This document shows positions 35,680 to 47,137 of a DNA stretch of 64,000 nt, one piece after another. Numbering within the stretch: position 1 is the first letter of the stretch; the number at the start of each line of letters is the position of its first letter. Where the stretch lies: assembly GCF_040253615.1 (NCBI RefSeq), contig NZ_JBEJGY010000004.1, forward strand, positions 1,798,001 through 1,862,000, read 5' to 3'. A program made the translations under genes and the position numbers. Source of the stretch: Streptomyces sp. Edi4. GTDB lineage: Bacteria > Actinomycetota > Actinomycetes > Streptomycetales > Streptomycetaceae. The notes beneath the pieces are model-generated. The model did not search any database. It saw only the letters and a program-made list of their open reading frames with translations, and was not told where the DNA came from.

Positions 35680-36483
35680 ATGTCCACACCGCCTGTGACC
35701 GGCCCTTTGTGTACGCGCGACACCCTCGCGGCCGAGCTGCGCACCCTCGGGGTGCGACCTGGTGAAACGCTCGTCGTGCACTCCTCCCTGAAGTCACTCG
35801 GCTGGGTCTGCGGAGGCGCCGCCACGGTCGTTCGAGCTCTTCTCGACACGCTGGGCGAAACGGGCACGCTCGTGGTCCCCGCGTTCTCCAACGACAACTC
35901 CGACCCCGCGCACTGGGGCCGTCCGGCCGTGCCCGAGGAGTGGTGGGAGCCCATCCGGGCCGCGCTGCCCGCGTACGACCCGCTGACCACACCGAGTCTC
36001 GGCGTCGGCGCGGTTCCCGAGGCCGTGCGCACCTGGCCCGGGGCTCTGCGCAGCGCCCACCCGCAGACCTCCTTCGCCGCGATCGGCCCGGGCGCGTCGC
36101 GCATCACCGCGGACCACCCCCGCGACTGCCAGCTCGGCGAGCGCAGCCCGCTGGCCCGCCTGGAGGAAGCCGGCGCCCGGGCGCTGCTGCTGGGTGCGGG
36201 CTTCGACTCCTGCACCTCCTTCCACCTCGCGGAGTACCGCGTGCCCGGGCCCATGGCGGACGTGTCGTTCGCGGTGAACACCCCCCGGGGCCGGCAGTGG
36301 CTCACGGTGCGCGACGTGGACCTCGACAGCGACTGCTTCGGCGCCCTTGGCACCGACTTCGAGCGGGACACGGACGTGACGCGCGGCACGGTGGGGGCCG
36401 CGACCTGCCGCCTCTTCCCGGTGCGCGACGCGGTCGCCTACGCGCGGCGGTGGCTGCCCGTGCACCGCCCGCATGAGGAGTGA
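35680..36483 (+). CDS. AAC(3) family aminoglycoside N-acetyltransferase
   Basis: A 267-aa cytosolic protein starting MSTPPVTGPLCTRDTLAAEL. HSSLKSLGWVCGGAATVVRA near residues 35-55 and later HPQTSFAAIGPGASRITADH with GFDSCTSFHLAEYRVPGP are the hallmarks of the AAC(3) fold (antibiotic_NAT), including the acetyl-CoA-binding loop. It acetylates 3-amino groups of aminoglycosides or related compounds. Its presence may be a self-resistance or housekeeping homolog; substrate range is not readable. It is divergent from the suf operon. A G-rich GGAGGGGG lies about 25 bp before the ATG. Confidence 0.9.
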   Translation: MSTPPVTGPLCTRDTLAAELRTLGVRPGETLVVHSSLKSLGWVCGGAATVVRALLDTLGETGTLVVPAFSNDNSDPAHWGRPAVPEEWWEPIRAALPAYDPLTTPSLGVGAVPEAVRTWPGALRSAHPQTSFAAIGPGASRITADHPRDCQLGERSPLARLEEAGARALLLGAGFDSCTSFHLAEYRVPGPMADVSFAVNTPRGRQWLTVRDVDLDSDCFGALGTDFERDTDVTRGTVGAATCRLFPVRDAVAYARRWLPVHRPHEE

Positions 36484-36631
36484 CGGCGGGCAACACCCGA
36501 CGCGCCCCGCACGTGAACCCCGTACGCCCCGGCCTCCTCGCACCGTCAGCGGCGGCCGGCGTGCGGGCGGGCCCCCGCGCCGACGGGGCCCCGCGCCGAC
36601 GGCGCCCGCGCCCCGCCTAGACTTGCCGGTC

Positions 36632-37554
<923 letters not shown>

Positions 37555-37558
<4 letters not shown>

Positions 37559-38322
37559 GCGCCGGTACGTACGCGCCGAAGCCGGGCGCCGCGCCGCTCG
37601 GGCGGATGATCGGGGCGCAGACCGCGCTGGAGACGCGGATGCTGCTGCGCAACGGCGAGCAGCTGCTGCTCACCGTGATCATCCCGAGCCTGCTCCTGGT
37701 GCTGTTCTCGACCGTCGACATCATCGACACCGGCCGGGGCAAGTCCGTGGACTTCCTGGCTCCCGGCGTCCTCGCGCTCGCCGTGATGTCGACCGCCTTC
37801 ACCGGCCAGGCCATCGCGACCGGGTTCGAGCGGCGCTACGGGGTGCTCAAGCGGCTCGGCGCCTCCCCGCTTCCGCGCTGGGCGCTGATGACCTCCAAGA
37901 CGCTCGCGGTGCTGGTCACCGAGGTGCTGCAAGTCGTGCTGCTCACCGTGATCGCCTTCGCGCTCGGCTGGTCCCCGCACGGCAACCCCTTCGCGGTGCT
38001 GCTCCTGATGGTGCTCGGCACGGCCGCCTTCTCCGGCCTCGGTCTGCTCATGGCCGGCACCCTGAAGGCCGAGGCCACGCTCGCCGCGGCCAACCTGGTG
38101 TTCCTGCTGCTGCTCGTGGCCGGCGGGGTCATCGTGCCGATGGACAAGTTCCCCGGCGGCGTGCGGACGGTCCTCGACCTGCTGCCCATCTCGGCCCTGT
38201 CCGACGGGCTGCGCGACGTGCTCGCGAGCGGCGCCTCGATGCCGTGGGGCGACCTCGCCATCCTCGCGGTGTGGGCGGTGCTCGGCCTCGGCGCGGCCGC
38301 GAAGTTCTTCCGCTGGGAGTGA
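37555..38322 (+). CDS. ABC-2 type exporter, permease subunit
   Basis: A 255-aa membrane protein with six hydrophobic segments (for example LLLTVIIPSLLLVLFSTVDI, LALAVMSTAFTGQAIATGFE, VLLLMVLGTAAFSGLGLLMA). The central GFERRYGVLKRLGASPLPRW loop is typical of ABC-2 permeases. It is coupled to the ATPase by a 4-bp overlap. A ctaA gene starts 93 bp downstream on the same strand. Confidence 0.92.
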
Positions 38323-38415
38323 GCCGGGGCTGTGCCCGGGGGACACCGCTCGGTGCCGGACCCGCCGGGACCCCCTCGTGAAAACATGCACAAACGGGCC
38401 CTTACGATAGGGCCC

Positions 38416-39411
38416 ATGCCGAAAGTGACCCGCGCCGATGTGACCGCAGCGGCCCGCAATCCGCTTCTCTTCATCGCACAGCGCTGGACCGCGTCCCCCC
38501 GGATCGTGCGGCGCGCGGCGCTCGCCGCCCTCGTCATGGCCGTCGCCATCGTGGTGACCGGCGGCGCGGTGCGGCTCACCGGCTCCGGCCTCGGCTGCCC
38601 GACCTGGCCCAAGTGCACCAGCGACAGCCTGACCGCCACCAGCGAGATGGGCTTTCGCGGCGCGATCGAGTTCACCAACCGGATGCTGACGTACGTCCTG
38701 TGCGCGGCGGTCGGCTGGGCGATCATCGCGGCGCGCTCGGCGAAGCCCTGGCGGCGTCCGCTGACCCGGCTCGGCTGGGTGCAGTTCTGGGTGGTCATGG
38801 GCAACGCGGTCCTCGGCGGCATCGTCGTCCTGGTCGGCCTCAACCCGTACACGGTGGCCGCCCACTTCCTGCTCTCCAGCGCGCTCATCGCGGTGGCCGT
38901 CGTCACCTGGCAGCGCGCGCGGGAGGGCGACGGCGCGCCAAGGCCCCTGGTGGGCAAGGCAGTTGTCCAGCTGACCTGGCTCCTGGTGGGCGCGTCGGCC
39001 GCCCTGATCGCGGTCGGCACGATCGTCACCGGCACCGGCCGCCACCCCGGCGACTCCAAGGACGTGGCGCGCATCCCGCTGGACTGGACGATGATCACCC
39101 AGCTGCACGCGGACCTCGCCTGGATCGTGGTGGCGCTCGCCGTCGCGCTGTGGTTCGTCCTCAAGGCCGTCGACGCGCCGCCCGGGCCCCGCGCCCGGGC
39201 CCGGGACCTGTTCCTCGTCCTGCTGGGCCAGGGCGTGATCGGTTACGTCCAGTACTTCCTGAAGACGCCCGAGATCCTGGTCGGGCTGCACATGCTGGGC
39301 TCGTGCCTGGTGTGGATCGCCGTGCTGCGGGTGCTGCTCTCGCTGCGCGAGCGGCCCGAGGTCACGGCGGAACTCCCGGCGCAGGCGGATCCCGCCCTCA
39401 GCCACGCCTGA
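38416..39411 (+). CDS. ctaA: heme A synthase CtaA (COX15)
   Basis: A 331-aa protein with about eight hydrophobic segments; start ATG of MPKVTRADVTAAARNPLLFI (a longer frame begins 10 codons earlier). The signature GGAVRLTGSGLGCPTWPKC near residues 47-65 contains the Gly/Cys set of the COX15 family. Conserved His residues lie in helices (EFTNRMLTY, AAHFLLSSALI, TQLHADLAW). It oxidises heme O to heme A for cytochrome aa3. A hairpin follows the stop. Confidence 0.94.
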   Translation: MPKVTRADVTAAARNPLLFIAQRWTASPRIVRRAALAALVMAVAIVVTGGAVRLTGSGLGCPTWPKCTSDSLTATSEMGFRGAIEFTNRMLTYVLCAAVGWAIIAARSAKPWRRPLTRLGWVQFWVVMGNAVLGGIVVLVGLNPYTVAAHFLLSSALIAVAVVTWQRAREGDGAPRPLVGKAVVQLTWLLVGASAALIAVGTIVTGTGRHPGDSKDVARIPLDWTMITQLHADLAWIVVALAVALWFVLKAVDAPPGPRARARDLFLVLLGQGVIGYVQYFLKTPEILVGLHMLGSCLVWIAVLRVLLSLRERPEVTAELPAQADPALSHA

Positions 39412-39425
39412 CCCTCCGGACGGGC

Positions 39426-39448
39426 GCCGCCGGGCCGTGCCCGGCGGC
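39426..39448 (+). terminator. terminator after ctaA
   Basis: A perfect 10-bp inverted repeat (GCCGCCGGGC / GCCCGGCGGC) with a 3-nt loop lies in the gap between convergent ctaA and the amidohydrolase gene. Confidence 0.7.
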
Positions 39449-39493
39449 CCCGCGAGGCCACCCGGACCACTCCCCCACGCCTCGCCCGCTCCT

Positions 39494-40576
39494 CTACGCC
39501 GCGCCCGCGAGCCCGTAGACGCGCCGCGCGTTGCCCGCCGCGATCATCTCCGCCACCCGCCGCGCGTCCCCGCCCGACCACGCGCCATCGGCCACCCAGC
39601 CGCCGAGCACCCGGCCGAGCGCCTGCGAGAACAGCCGGGCCCCCACCACATGGAGTTCGGGCAGCCCCCAGGCCCCGCTGGAGTAGAGCAGCTTCCCGAA
39701 CGGGGCCAGCTCCATGATCTCCGCGAGGACGCCCGCGGCCCGCGCCCCCGTGCGGACCAGGGCCGGCCCTGCGTCGGTGTACACATGCGGATGGACGCCC
39801 GCCAGATGGGCGGCCTGACGGTGGTAGGGATAGCCGTGCAACAGCACCAGATCGGTGCCGAGCCCACTCGTCGCGTCCGCGAACGCGGCCAGCGGCATCG
39901 GGTCGGCCATCCCCAGCTGGAGCTGGAGCGGGCGTCCGCTCGCTACGGCGTTCCACAGCAGATGGCGCAGGAGCACCGGATCGTCGAGGCGGCCGTGTCT
40001 GCGCCGGCCCGCGAGCCACCGTCCGGCCGCGCCGCGCACCTCACCGGGCCCGGGCGGGCGCGGGTCGAGTCCGGCGCGGGCGCCCGTCACGCACGCGAAG
40101 GCGACGGCGGACGCCGCCGCGGTGTGGACGGCTTCGGCGAGGTTGGCGAGGAAGGACGCGACGCTCCCCGAGGTGTCGGCGACCTGCTCGGCCAGGAGTT
40201 CAAGGCGCACGATCTCGTGGGCGTCGGCAGCGCCCGCGGCGGCGATCTCGTGGGGCGCGGTGAGGTCGCCCGGCACTCCGGTGTCCACCAGATAGGTGGA
40301 AATTCCCGAGCCCCTGAGCAGGCGTCTGCCCGCCTCGAGGGCGCCCAGCTCGCGTCGGCGGGCCAGATAGCGGGCCGGCGGGCAGTGCGGCTCCAGATCC
40401 AGGAGCGGGGGGCACCAGCGGCGTACGGCGAAACCGGTCTGGGTGTCGAAGAAGGTGGTGCCGGGCGCGGGCAGCGTCCCGGTGCGGCCGAGCGCCGTCT
40501 CGAAGGTTCCGAGGCCGAGCTCGGTGCGCAGGATGCCGTGGCAGTACTGGTCCACCAGGGGCGGGGTGTCGATCAT
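39494..40576 (-). CDS. amidohydrolase family protein
   Basis: A 360-aa protein starting MIDTPPLVDQYCHGILRTEL. The D-x-Y-C-H near residues 9-13 replaces the usual HxH. The later segments GTDLVLLHGYPYHRQAAHLA and KLLYSSGAWGLPELHVV, ending NARRVYGLAGAA, resemble the amidohydrolase_2 TIM-barrel family (metal-dependent, uronate isomerase/decarboxylase-like). One metal ligand of the HxH motif appears absent, so activity is uncertain. The substrate is unknown. Confidence 0.82.
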   Translation of the reverse strand: MIDTPPLVDQYCHGILRTELGLGTFETALGRTGTLPAPGTTFFDTQTGFAVRRWCPPLLDLEPHCPPARYLARRRELGALEAGRRLLRGSGISTYLVDTGVPGDLTAPHEIAAAGAADAHEIVRLELLAEQVADTSGSVASFLANLAEAVHTAAASAVAFACVTGARAGLDPRPPGPGEVRGAAGRWLAGRRRHGRLDDPVLLRHLLWNAVASGRPLQLQLGMADPMPLAAFADATSGLGTDLVLLHGYPYHRQAAHLAGVHPHVYTDAGPALVRTGARAAGVLAEIMELAPFGKLLYSSGAWGLPELHVVGARLFSQALGRVLGGWVADGAWSGGDARRVAEMIAAGNARRVYGLAGAA

Positions 40577-40653
40577 CCGGGGCTCCCTGCGGTGGACGTG
40601 CTTGCACCCCTCCTAACGGGTGAGCCCCGGATCGGTGTTGCTCGCCGTCTCGC

Positions 40654-41010
40654 TCAGCTGTTCTTCGGACCGCCGAGCTGGATGCCGGCCATGCGGGACC
40701 ACTCGTAGGGCCCGGTCCTCACCTTGGCGGCGAACTCGCCGTCGAAGTCCTCGTGGACGGTGATGCCGGACTTCGCCACGGCGCTCAGCGCGACGGCGTG
40801 GGTCGGGGCCACCAGGTCGCCCCAGCCGCCGTCCTCGCCCACCAGCACGATGCGGGCGCCCTTGTGGCCGATGTACGCCACCTGGCCCTCGGCGCCGCCG
40901 TGCTCCTTGGCGAAGGAGCCGATCGCGCGGGCCAGCCTGACCGCGTGCCGTTCGGCCTTCGCGGCCTGCTTGTCGTCAACCGGGGTGTCTGCAACCTGGG
41001 TGTCTGCCAT
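40654..41010 (-). CDS. small conserved protein of unknown function
   Basis: A 118-aa soluble protein starting MADTQVADTPVDDKQAAKAE. There are no membrane segments and no recognised motif. The core VAYIGHKGARIVLVGEDGGW-GDLVAPTHAVAL and the end YEWSRMAGIQLGGPKNS look like a small alpha/beta domain. The short gap (about 77 bp) to the amidohydrolase and position near ctaB give no functional clue. Confidence 0.8.
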   Translation of the reverse strand: MADTQVADTPVDDKQAAKAERHAVRLARAIGSFAKEHGGAEGQVAYIGHKGARIVLVGEDGGWGDLVAPTHAVALSAVAKSGITVHEDFDGEFAAKVRTGPYEWSRMAGIQLGGPKNS

Positions 41011-41049
41011 GCCGCGATGCTACTAGCGGGTAGATCCAGGAGCGAGAAG

Positions 41050-41079
41050 AGGGGCCAGTGGCTTGCGCCACTGGCCCCT
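41050..41079 (-). terminator. terminator after ctaB
   Basis: A perfect 13-bp inverted repeat (AGGGGCCAGTGGC / GCCACTGGCCCCT) with a TTGC loop lies 19 bp past the ctaB stop, on the minus strand. Confidence 0.85.
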
Positions 41080-41098
41080 CCACGTGTTCACCGGCCAC

Positions 41099-42046
41099 TC
41101 AGCGCAAAAACGGGTCCACCGCGACGGCCACGAAGAGCAGCGAGACATAGGTGATGGACCAGTGGAACAGGCGCATCTCCTTGAGCTTGGCGCCGGTCGT
41201 CTCGTTCTTGGCGCGGGACTGGAGCGCGTGCGCCTCCCACAGCCACCAGCCGCCCGACACCAGCGCGACGGCCGTGTAGAACCAGCCGGTGTAGCCGAGC
41301 GGGGTCAGCAGCAGCGAGACGGCGACCATCACCCAGCTGTAGAGGACGATCTGGCGGGCCACGACCTTGTTGGAGGCGACCACCGGCAGCATCGGCACGC
41401 CGACGCGCGCGTAGTCCTCCTTGACCTTCATGGACAGCGGCCAGTAGTGCGGCGGCGTCCAGAAGAACATCACAAGGAAGAGGATGACCGGCGCCCACGA
41501 CATCGAGTTGGTGACCGAGGACCAGCCGATGAGCACCGGCAGACAGCCCGCGATGCCGCCCCAGACGATGTTCTGCGAGGTCCGGCGCTTGAGGATCATC
41601 GTGTACACGACGACGTAGAAGAGCAGCGCGCCGAGCGAGAGGGCCGCCGAGAGCCAGTTGACCAGGAGGCCGAACCACAGCGTGGAGATGACCGCGAGCG
41701 AGATGCCGAAGACCAGGCATTCGCGCGGCGAGACCATGCCCGTCACCAGCGGACGCTGCGATGTGCGGTCCATCAGCGCGTCGATGTCGCGGTCGATGTA
41801 CATGTTCAGGGCGTTTGCGCCGCCCGCTGAGAGGTACCCGCCCAGTGTGGTCGCGAAGACCAGCCACAGCGGAGGAACGCCCTGTTCGGCCAGGAACATC
41901 ACCGGAATGGTGGTGATGAGCAGCAGTTCGATGATTCGTGGCTTGGTCAGCGCCACAAAGGCCTTGACGCGGGCCCCGAACGGCCGATGGCCCCCCGGGC
42001 TGGGAGTCAAGACGACCCCTGCGGGTCGGGACTCGACGGCCGTCAC
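41099..42046 (-). CDS. ctaB: protoheme IX farnesyltransferase CtaB (heme O synthase)
   Basis: A 315-aa UbiA-superfamily prenyltransferase; start GTG 42046 ([13 protein letters not shown]) because an AGGGG ribosome binding site lies 5 nt upstream; an alternative GTG 2 codons earlier gives 317 aa. The aspartate-rich motif is in [18 protein letters not shown], and the second prenyl-diphosphate site is around [20 protein letters not shown]. About eight hydrophobic segments are present. It makes heme O, the precursor used by CtaA. It is divergent from tkt across 313 bp. Confidence 0.94.
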   Translation of the reverse strand: MTAVESRPAGVVLTPSPGGHRPFGARVKAFVALTKPRIIELLLITTIPVMFLAEQGVPPLWLVFATTLGGYLSAGGANALNMYIDRDIDALMDRTSQRPLVTGMVSPRECLVFGISLAVISTLWFGLLVNWLSAALSLGALLFYVVVYTMILKRRTSQNIVWGGIAGCLPVLIGWSSVTNSMSWAPVILFLVMFFWTPPHYWPLSMKVKEDYARVGVPMLPVVASNKVVARQIVLYSWVMVAVSLLLTPLGYTGWFYTAVALVSGGWWLWEAHALQSRAKNETTGAKLKEMRLFHWSITYVSLLFVAVAVDPFLR

Positions 42047-42359
42047 GCACACCCCTGACAGAGAATTCCCAGCAAGTCCCCGGTGATCCGGGACGTTCCC
42101 GGACGTGAAGGCCCGGTAAAGACTTGCGCGTACCACGCCACTGTAGACGTTGCCCATACGCCGCCATCCCCGGGGGTGGGGTCGTGTTGGGGACGGTTCG
42201 TCAGGAGGCGGATTTCGCCGCCCCCCGGCACCCTGGACATGTCCGTCTCACCGTGCAGTCGGTCGAAAAGATGAGCGTTCCTGCGGGGGTAGGCTCGACA
42301 ACGCCCGGTGCGCCCTCAGTCACCGGGATACGACATGTGGAGAGGAGCCCTGACTCAGG
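42047..42359. other. divergent promoter region of ctaB and tkt
   Basis: A 313-bp gap with no gene. A TAGGCT -10-like hexamer at 42290-42295 and an AGGGGTGT stretch near ctaB are present, but no clear -35 or operator was recognised. A GAGAGGAG ribosome binding site lies about 15 bp before the tkt GTG. Confidence 0.4.
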
Positions 42360-44447
42360 GTGAGCACCAAGCCGACCACCACAGACCTCCAGTGGACCGA
42401 GCTGGACCAGCGGGCCGTTGACACCGGCCGCGTACTGGCCGCGGATGCCGTACAGAAGGTCGGCAACGGCCATCCCGGTACGGCGATGAGCCTGTCCCCG
42501 GCCGCGTACACCCTCTTCCAGAAGGTGATGCGGCACGACCCGGCGGACGCCGACTGGGTCGGACGCGACCGTTTCGTCCTCTCGGCGGGCCACTCGTCCC
42601 TGACCCTCTACATCCAGCTGTACCTGGCCGGTTTCGGCCTGGAGCTGGATGACCTGAAGGCGTTTCGGACCTGGGGTTCCAAGACCCCCGGCCACCCGGA
42701 GTACGGCCACACCACCGGCGTCGAGACGACCACCGGCCCGCTGGGCCAGGGTGTCGCCAACGCCGTGGGCATGGCGATGGCCGCCCGCTACGAGCGCGGC
42801 CTCTTCGACCCGGAGGCGGCCCCGGGCACCTCCCCGTTCGACCACTTCGTCTTCGCGATCGCCGGCGACGGCTGCCTTCAGGAGGGCATCTCCTCCGAGG
42901 CGTCCTCGCTTGCCGGTCACCAAAAGCTCGGCAACCTGATCCTGCTGTGGGACGACAACCACATCTCGATCGAGGGCGACACCGAGACCGCCGTCTCCGA
43001 GGACACCGTCAAGCGGTACGAGGCGTACGGCTGGCACGTCCAGCGCGTCGCGCCCAAGCCCGACGGCGACCTGGACCCCGAGGCGCTGTACGACGCGATC
43101 GAGGCCGCCAAGGCCGTCACCGACCGGCCGTCGTTCATCGCGATGCGCTCGATCATCGCCTGGCCCGCCCCGCACGCGCAGAACACCGAGGCCGCGCACG
43201 GCTCGGCGCTCGGCGACGACGAGGTGGCCGCCACCAAGCGCGTCCTCGGCTTCGACCCGGAGAAGTCCTTCTTCGTGGCCGACGAGGTTCTGGCGCACAC
43301 CCGCGAGGCTCTTGACCGCGGCCGCGAGGCGAAGGCCGAGTGGGAGAAGACGTTCGCCGCCTGGCGCACCGCCAACCCGGAGCGCGCCGCCGAGTTCGAC
43401 CGCGTCAACGCGGGCGAGCTGCCCGAGGGCTGGGAGTCGCACCTCCCCGTCTTCGAGACCGGCAAGGCCGTCGCGACCCGTGCCGCGTCCGGCAAGGTCC
43501 TCCAGGCGCTCGGCGCGGTCCTGCCCGAGCTGTGGGGCGGCTCCGCCGACCTCGCCGGCTCGAACAACACGACCATCGACAAGACGTCCTCGTTCCTGCC
43601 GGCCGGCAACCCGCTGCCCGAGGCCGACCCGTACGGGCGCACCGTGCACTTCGGCATCCGCGAGCACTCCATGGCCGCGGAGATGAACGGCATCGCGCTG
43701 CACGGCCACACCCGCATCTACGGCGGCACCTTCCTGGTGTTCTCCGACTACATGCGCAACGCCGTGCGGCTGTCCGCGCTGATGCACCTGCCGGTGACGT
43801 ACGTGTGGACGCACGACTCGATCGGCCTGGGCGAGGACGGTCCGACGCACCAGCCGGTGGAGCACCTGGCCTCGCTGCGCGCCATCCCCGGCCTCAACGT
43901 GGTCCGGCCCGCGGACGCCAACGAGACCGCCATCGCCTGGCGCGAGATCCTCAAGCGCTACACCAAGGTGTACGGCAAGGGGGCCCCGCACGGCCTCGTG
44001 CTGACCCGCCAGGGCGTGCCGACGTACGAGGTCAACGAGGACGCCGCCAAGGGCGGTTACGTGCTCGTGGACGCCGAAGGCGGCGACGCGCAGGCCGTGC
44101 TCATCGCCACCGGCTCCGAGGTGCAGCTCGCCGTCGAGGCGCGCGAGCAGCTCCAGGCCGACGGCATCCCGACCCGGGTGGTCTCGATGCCGTGTGTGGA
44201 GTGGTTCGAGGAGCAGGACCAGGCGTACAAGGACAGCGTGCTCGCACCGTCGGTCAAGGCGCGCGTCGCGGTCGAGGCCGGCATCGGTCTGACCTGGCAC
44301 CGCTTCGTGGGTGACGCGGGCCGCATCGTCTCGCTGGAGCACTTCGGCGCTTCGGCGGACGCGAAGGTCCTGTTCAAGGAGTTCGGCTTCACCGCCGACC
44401 ACGTGGCCGCAGCCGCCCGGGAATCTCTCGACGCCGCCGCGCGCTGA
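42360..44447 (+). CDS. tkt: transketolase
   Basis: A 695-aa thiamine-diphosphate enzyme of the non-oxidative pentose-phosphate pathway, GTG start ([20 protein letters not shown]). [16 protein letters not shown] near residue 35, [19 protein letters not shown] and [20 protein letters not shown] (GDG...N cofactor-binding motif) are visible. It heads the tkt-tal-zwf-opcA-pgl operon, with tal starting 35 bp downstream. The operon layout is standard in Streptomyces. Confidence 0.96.
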   Translation: MSTKPTTTDLQWTELDQRAVDTGRVLAADAVQKVGNGHPGTAMSLSPAAYTLFQKVMRHDPADADWVGRDRFVLSAGHSSLTLYIQLYLAGFGLELDDLKAFRTWGSKTPGHPEYGHTTGVETTTGPLGQGVANAVGMAMAARYERGLFDPEAAPGTSPFDHFVFAIAGDGCLQEGISSEASSLAGHQKLGNLILLWDDNHISIEGDTETAVSEDTVKRYEAYGWHVQRVAPKPDGDLDPEALYDAIEAAKAVTDRPSFIAMRSIIAWPAPHAQNTEAAHGSALGDDEVAATKRVLGFDPEKSFFVADEVLAHTREALDRGREAKAEWEKTFAAWRTANPERAAEFDRVNAGELPEGWESHLPVFETGKAVATRAASGKVLQALGAVLPELWGGSADLAGSNNTTIDKTSSFLPAGNPLPEADPYGRTVHFGIREHSMAAEMNGIALHGHTRIYGGTFLVFSDYMRNAVRLSALMHLPVTYVWTHDSIGLGEDGPTHQPVEHLASLRAIPGLNVVRPADANETAIAWREILKRYTKVYGKGAPHGLVLTRQGVPTYEVNEDAAKGGYVLVDAEGGDAQAVLIATGSEVQLAVEAREQLQADGIPTRVVSMPCVEWFEEQDQAYKDSVLAPSVKARVAVEAGIGLTWHRFVGDAGRIVSLEHFGASADAKVLFKEFGFTADHVAAAARESLDAAAR

Positions 44448-44482
44448 CGCCGGTATACGAACTAGTAGGAGATGCATTTCTC

Positions 44483-45601
44483 ATGACAGACGCACTCAAG
44501 CGCCTCTCCGACGAAGGCGTCGCGATCTGGCTCGACGACCTGTCGCGCAAGCGGATCACGTCCGGCAACCTGGCCGAGCTGATCGACCAGTCGCACGTGG
44601 TGGGCGTCACCACCAACCCGTCCATCTTCCAGAAGGCGATCAGCCAGGGTGACGGCTACGACACCCAGCTGACCGACCTCGCGGCCCGCGAGGTGACCGT
44701 CGAAGAAGCCATCCGCATGATCACGACGGCTGACGTGAGGGACGCCGCCGACATCCTGCGCCCGGTCTTCGACGCCACCGACGGCCAGGACGGCCGGGTC
44801 TCCATCGAGGTCGACCCGCGCCTGGCGCACAACACCCGCGCCACGGTCGCCGAGGCCAAGCAGCTGGCGTGGCTGGTGGACCGGCCCAACACGCTCATCA
44901 AGATCCCGGCCACCGAGGCGGGCCTCCCGGCGATCGCCGAGACCATCGGCCTCGGCATCAGCGTCAACGTCACGCTGATCTTCTCGCTCGAGCGCTACCG
45001 CAAGGTCATGGACGCCTACCTCACCGGCCTGGAGAAGGCCAAGGAGCGCGGCCTGGACCTGTCGAAGATTCATTCGGTGGCGTCGTTCTTCGTGTCCCGC
45101 GTGGACACCGAGATCGACAAGCGGATCGACGCGCTCGGCACGGACGAGGCCAAGGCCGCCCGCGGCAAGGCGGGCCTGGCCAACGCGCGCCTGGCCTACC
45201 AGGCGTACGAGGAGGTCTTCGCCTCCGACCGCTGGGCGGCGCTCGACAAGGCGCACGCCAACAAGCAGCGCCCGCTGTGGGCCTCCACCGGCGTCAAGGA
45301 CAAGGCGTACAAGGACACCCTGTACGTGGACGACCTGGTGGCGCCCAACACGGTCAACACCATGCCGGAGGCCACCTTGGAGGCCACCGCCGACCACGGG
45401 CAGATCACCGGTGACACGGTGACCGGCACCTACGAGCAGGCGCGTGCCGACCTCGACGCCGTCGAGAAGCTGGGGATCTCCTACGACGAGGTCGTGCGGC
45501 TCCTCGAGGACGAGGGCGTGGAGAAGTTCGAAGGCGCCTGGAACGACCTGCTCAAGTCCACCGAGGCGGAGCTCAAGCGCCTCGCACCCTCGGAGGCGTA
45601 A
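44483..45601 (+). CDS. tal: transaldolase
   Basis: A 372-aa class I aldolase. Schiff-base lysine K140 in [14 protein letters not shown] and the N-terminal [20 protein letters not shown] (about residues 37-56) match the TalAB type of actinobacteria. It transfers a dihydroxyacetone unit between sugar phosphates. An AGTAGGAG ribosome binding site precedes the ATG. The zwf start follows 3 bp after the stop. Confidence 0.95.
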   Translation: MTDALKRLSDEGVAIWLDDLSRKRITSGNLAELIDQSHVVGVTTNPSIFQKAISQGDGYDTQLTDLAAREVTVEEAIRMITTADVRDAADILRPVFDATDGQDGRVSIEVDPRLAHNTRATVAEAKQLAWLVDRPNTLIKIPATEAGLPAIAETIGLGISVNVTLIFSLERYRKVMDAYLTGLEKAKERGLDLSKIHSVASFFVSRVDTEIDKRIDALGTDEAKAARGKAGLANARLAYQAYEEVFASDRWAALDKAHANKQRPLWASTGVKDKAYKDTLYVDDLVAPNTVNTMPEATLEATADHGQITGDTVTGTYEQARADLDAVEKLGISYDEVVRLLEDEGVEKFEGAWNDLLKSTEAELKRLAPSEA

Positions 45602-45604
45602 ATC

Positions 45605-47137
45605 TTGACCGCGATTCGCCAAGCGAATCCGCTCCGTGACGCAGCAGACCGACGGCTCCCGCGCATCGCGGGGCCGTCGGGCCTGGTGATCTTCGGCGTC
45701 ACGGGCGATTTGTCCCGTAAAAAGTTGATGCCCGCCGTCTACGACCTCGCCAACCGGGGTCTGCTGCCGCCGGGCTTTTCCCTGATCGGTTTCGCCCGCC
45801 GCGAGTGGCAGGACGAGGACTTCGCGCAGGAGGTCCACGACGCGGTCAAGGCGCACGCCCGTACGCCGTTCCGTGACGAGGTCTGGCAGCAGCTCATCCA
45901 GGGGATGCGCTTCGTCCAGGGCGACTTCGACGACGACGAGGCCTTCGAGACGCTGAAGTCCACGGTCCAGGAGCTCGACAAGGCACAGGGCACGGGCGGC
46001 AATTACGCCTTCTACCTGTCGGTGCCGCCGAAGTTCTTCCCCAAGGTCGTCCAGCAGCTCAAGAAGCACGGGCTCGCCGACCAGAAGGACGGTTCCTGGC
46101 GCCGCGCGGTCATCGAGAAGCCCTTCGGCCACGACCTGGTCTCCGCCGAGGAGCTGAACCAGGTCGTGCACGAGGTCTTCCCGCCCAACGAGGTCTTCCG
46201 CATCGACCACTACCTGGGCAAGGAGACCGTCCAGAACATCCTGGCGCTGCGGTTCGCGAACACCATGTTCGAGCCGCTGTGGAACCGCTCCTACGTCGAC
46301 CACGTGCAGATCACGATGGCCGAGGACATCGGCATCGGCGGCCGGGCCGGCTACTACGACGGCATCGGCGCGGCCCGTGACGTCATCCAGAACCACCTGC
46401 TCCAGCTGATGGCGCTGACCGCGATGGAGGAGCCCGCCTCCTTCGACGCGGACGCGCTTGCGGCGGAGAAGACCAAGGTGCTCGGCGCGGTACGGCTGCC
46501 CAAGGACCTCGGCGCCTCCACCGTGCGGGCCCAGTACGCGGCCGGGTGGCAGGGCGGCGAGAAGGCCGTCGGCTACCTCCAGGAAGACGGCATCGACCCC
46601 AAGTCGAACACCGACACCTACGCGGCGATCAAGCTGGAGATCGACAACCGCCGCTGGGCGGGCGTCCCGTTCTACCTGCGCACCGGCAAGCGCCTCGGGC
46701 GGCGCGTCACCGAGATCGCGGTGGTCTTCCAGCGCGCCCCGCACTCCCCCTTCGACCACACCGCGACGGAGGAGCTGGGCCAGAACGCCCTGGTCATCCG
46801 GGTGCAGCCGGACGAGGGTGTGACGGTGCGCTTCGGCTCCAAGGTGCCGGGCACCTCGATGGAGGTGCGCGACGTCTCCATGGACTTCGCCTATGGCGAG
46901 TCCTTCACGGAGTCGAGCCCCGAGGCCTACGAACGCCTCATCCTGGACGTCCTGCTGGGCGACTCCAACCTCTTCCCGCGCGTGGAGGAGGTCGAGCTGT
47001 CCTGGAAGATCCTCGACCCGATCGAGAAGTACTGGGACGCCCACGGCAAGCCCGCCCAGTACCCCTCGGGGACCTGGGGTCCCGCCGAGGCGGACGACAT
47101 GCTCGCACGAGACGGACGGAGCTGGCGCCGGCCATGA
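45605..47137 (+). CDS. zwf: glucose-6-phosphate dehydrogenase
   Basis: A 510-aa NADP+-linked enzyme producing 6-phosphogluconolactone and NADPH. It starts with TTG, 3 bp past the tal stop and behind a GGAGG in tal. FGVTGDLSRKKLMPAVY (nucleotide-binding), RIDHYLGKETVQN with the catalytic His and RAVIEKPFGHDL are the family marks. It is followed by opcA with a 4-bp overlap. TTG is a rare start in this region. Confidence 0.96.
   Translation: MTAIRQANPLRDAADRRLPRIAGPSGLVIFGVTGDLSRKKLMPAVYDLANRGLLPPGFSLIGFARREWQDEDFAQEVHDAVKAHARTPFRDEVWQQLIQGMRFVQGDFDDDEAFETLKSTVQELDKAQGTGGNYAFYLSVPPKFFPKVVQQLKKHGLADQKDGSWRRAVIEKPFGHDLVSAEELNQVVHEVFPPNEVFRIDHYLGKETVQNILALRFANTMFEPLWNRSYVDHVQITMAEDIGIGGRAGYYDGIGAARDVIQNHLLQLMALTAMEEPASFDADALAAEKTKVLGAVRLPKDLGASTVRAQYAAGWQGGEKAVGYLQEDGIDPKSNTDTYAAIKLEIDNRRWAGVPFYLRTGKRLGRRVTEIAVVFQRAPHSPFDHTATEELGQNALVIRVQPDEGVTVRFGSKVPGTSMEVRDVSMDFAYGESFTESSPEAYERLILDVLLGDSNLFPRVEEVELSWKILDPIEKYWDAHGKPAQYPSGTWGPAEADDMLARDGRSWRRP

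Noticed and set aside
42201..44477. Open frame of over 700 codons opposite tkt
   Set aside because: The antisense frame stays open because of GC-rich third positions in tkt; its translation is Arg/Gly/Val-rich without domains.
44462..47044. Open frame of 860 codons opposite tal and zwf
   Set aside because: A codon-bias shadow of two clear enzymes; no ribosome binding site or family match.
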